Shown piece after piece: positions 6,193 to 6,798 of a DNA stretch of 6,798 bases. Origin of the DNA: an uncultured Collinsella sp. (lineage in GTDB: Bacteria > Actinomycetota > Coriobacteriia > Coriobacteriales > Coriobacteriaceae); NCBI GenBank assembly GCA_900549245.1, contig URNQ01000102.1, positions 1 through 6,798 of the forward strand, written 5' to 3'. Below the pieces are notes generated by a model. The model saw nothing but the letters and a program-made list of their open reading frames with translations. It made no database searches and was not told the origin of the DNA. The position numbers and the translations under genes were made by a program. Positions within the stretch are counted from its first letter, which is position 1, and each line of letters begins with the position of its first letter.

Positions 6193-6225
6193 ATGGCGAA
6201 GGCGCCCTGAGTGCGCTGTCGCCAT
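6193..6225 (+). other. Strong hairpin between the Mur ligase and HAD genes
   Basis: ATGGCGA (6193-6199) pairs perfectly with TCGCCAT (6219-6225). After one A-G mismatch, GGCGC (6201-6205) pairs with GCGCT (6213-6217; one G-T), leaving a 7-base loop. It starts 9 bases after the Mur ligase stop. No T-tract follows on either strand, so it may protect an mRNA 3' end or cause Rho-dependent or U-tract-independent termination rather than classical intrinsic termination. Confidence 0.5.
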
Positions 6226-6290
6226 AAACGTGTTCCCTCAATCAAAACATGCCGTCCAAGTCCAAACCCTTCTACGTAAACGGAGTAACC

Positions 6291-6798
6291 ATGTCCCACA
6301 ACACCCTGCCGACCGTCGCCGAGCTTTCGGGCGAGATGCGCGAGCGTCTTGCCAAGGTCAAGTACGTCTTTACCGACCTGGACGCCACCATGCTCGCGCC
6401 CGGCTCGTGCGTGCTGCGCGACAACGACGGCAACCCCTCGACCAAACTCGTCGAGGCCGTCGTGGCGCTCGCTCGCGCTGGTATTCAGGTGGTTCCCACC
6501 TCGGGTCGCAACCGTACCATGATCCACGAGGACGCGCGCGTGCTCGGCCTCAACTCCTACATTGGTGAGATGGGCGGCCTGGTTATGTACGACCTCAAAG
6601 CCAACGATTGGGAGTATCTGACCGGTGACATGCCTTACGACCCCGCCTGTGGCCTTACTCCGCACCAGGTGATCGAGCAGACCGGCGTGTGCGAGAAGAT
6701 CCTTGCCCGCTGGCCGCACAAGATCGAGTATCACAACGATATGTCGACCGGCTACAAGTACCGCGAGGTCACTGTCGGCATGCGCGGCGATGTGCCCG
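6291..6798 (+). CDS. HAD-superfamily hydrolase (probable phosphatase), 3' end outside the window
   Basis: The ATG at 6291 has CGGAG at 6281-6285 as ribosome site, and the frame is open to the window end, giving 169 codons. The protein shows HAD motif I as FTDLDATML at 27-35, with nucleophile D29 and acid/base D31, and motif II as PTSGRN at 69-74. GEMGG at 92-96 occupies the place of the ENGG/ENGA loop of Cof-type (class IIB) HAD phosphatases, which act on sugar phosphates and similar small molecules. Motif III and the C-terminal metal-binding motif IV lie beyond the window. Motif I has Ala where DLDGT is usual. It starts 107 bases after the Mur ligase with a hairpin between, so co-transcription is uncertain. 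The substrate cannot be told from this fragment. Confidence 0.8.
   Translation, partial: MSHNTLPTVAELSGEMRERLAKVKYVFTDLDATMLAPGSCVLRDNDGNPSTKLVEAVVALARAGIQVVPTSGRNRTMIHEDARVLGLNSYIGEMGGLVMYDLKANDWEYLTGDMPYDPACGLTPHQVIEQTGVCEKILARWPHKIEYHNDMSTGYKYREVTVGMRGDVP

Noticed and set aside
4702..6225. A 507-codon open frame on the minus strand across the Mur ligase
   Set aside because: Same cause: a mirror of the codon bias of the real gene, with no family motif and no ribosome site.

Overview
The window is GC-rich (AT-rich only around 2060-2270) and looks like a Coriobacteriia chromosome. Collinsella is my best guess, from codon usage, the protein style (aspartate- and glutamate-rich, many GCC, CTC and GAG codons) and the gene set. 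This is recognition from memory, not a database match.

Layout. Positions 1-1937 (+) are the end of an arginine-biosynthesis cluster: the last two thirds of argB (N-acetylglutamate kinase), then argD (acetylornithine aminotransferase). As written, argD is broken: the frame changes at about 1619-1622, exactly where the conserved Gly-Gly-Asn-Pro motif should lie. Positions 1938-2627 are 690 bases without a convincing protein gene. They hold (a) a foldable block at 1957-2061, (b) an AT-rich 216-bp segment bounded by 32-nt imperfect inverted repeats, (c) a lone tRNA 3'-half-like fragment, (d) a complete tRNA-Val(UAC) gene on the minus strand with its own extended -10 promoter and intrinsic terminator, and (e) a probable asnB promoter. 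Positions 2628-4508 (+) are asnB (glutamine-hydrolysing asparagine synthetase), intact. A 112-nt gap with a terminator-like hairpin and a run of ten G residues leads to a MurE-type Mur ligase (4621-6183, +). After a 107-nt gap containing a strong hairpin, a HAD-family phosphatase begins at 6291 and runs off the window.

How the genes work together. ArgB and ArgD catalyse the second and fourth steps from glutamate to ornithine, so a true argD lesion would block the pathway unless another aminotransferase substitutes. AsnB makes asparagine. The MurE-like ligase adds the third residue of the peptidoglycan stem peptide and lacks the diaminopimelate-type DNPR signature. The protein-coding genes are ordinary housekeeping functions. 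The unusual material is the argD lesion and the intergenic structures at 1957-2322 and 4537-4598. I see no defence system, CRISPR array, transposase or prophage gene.
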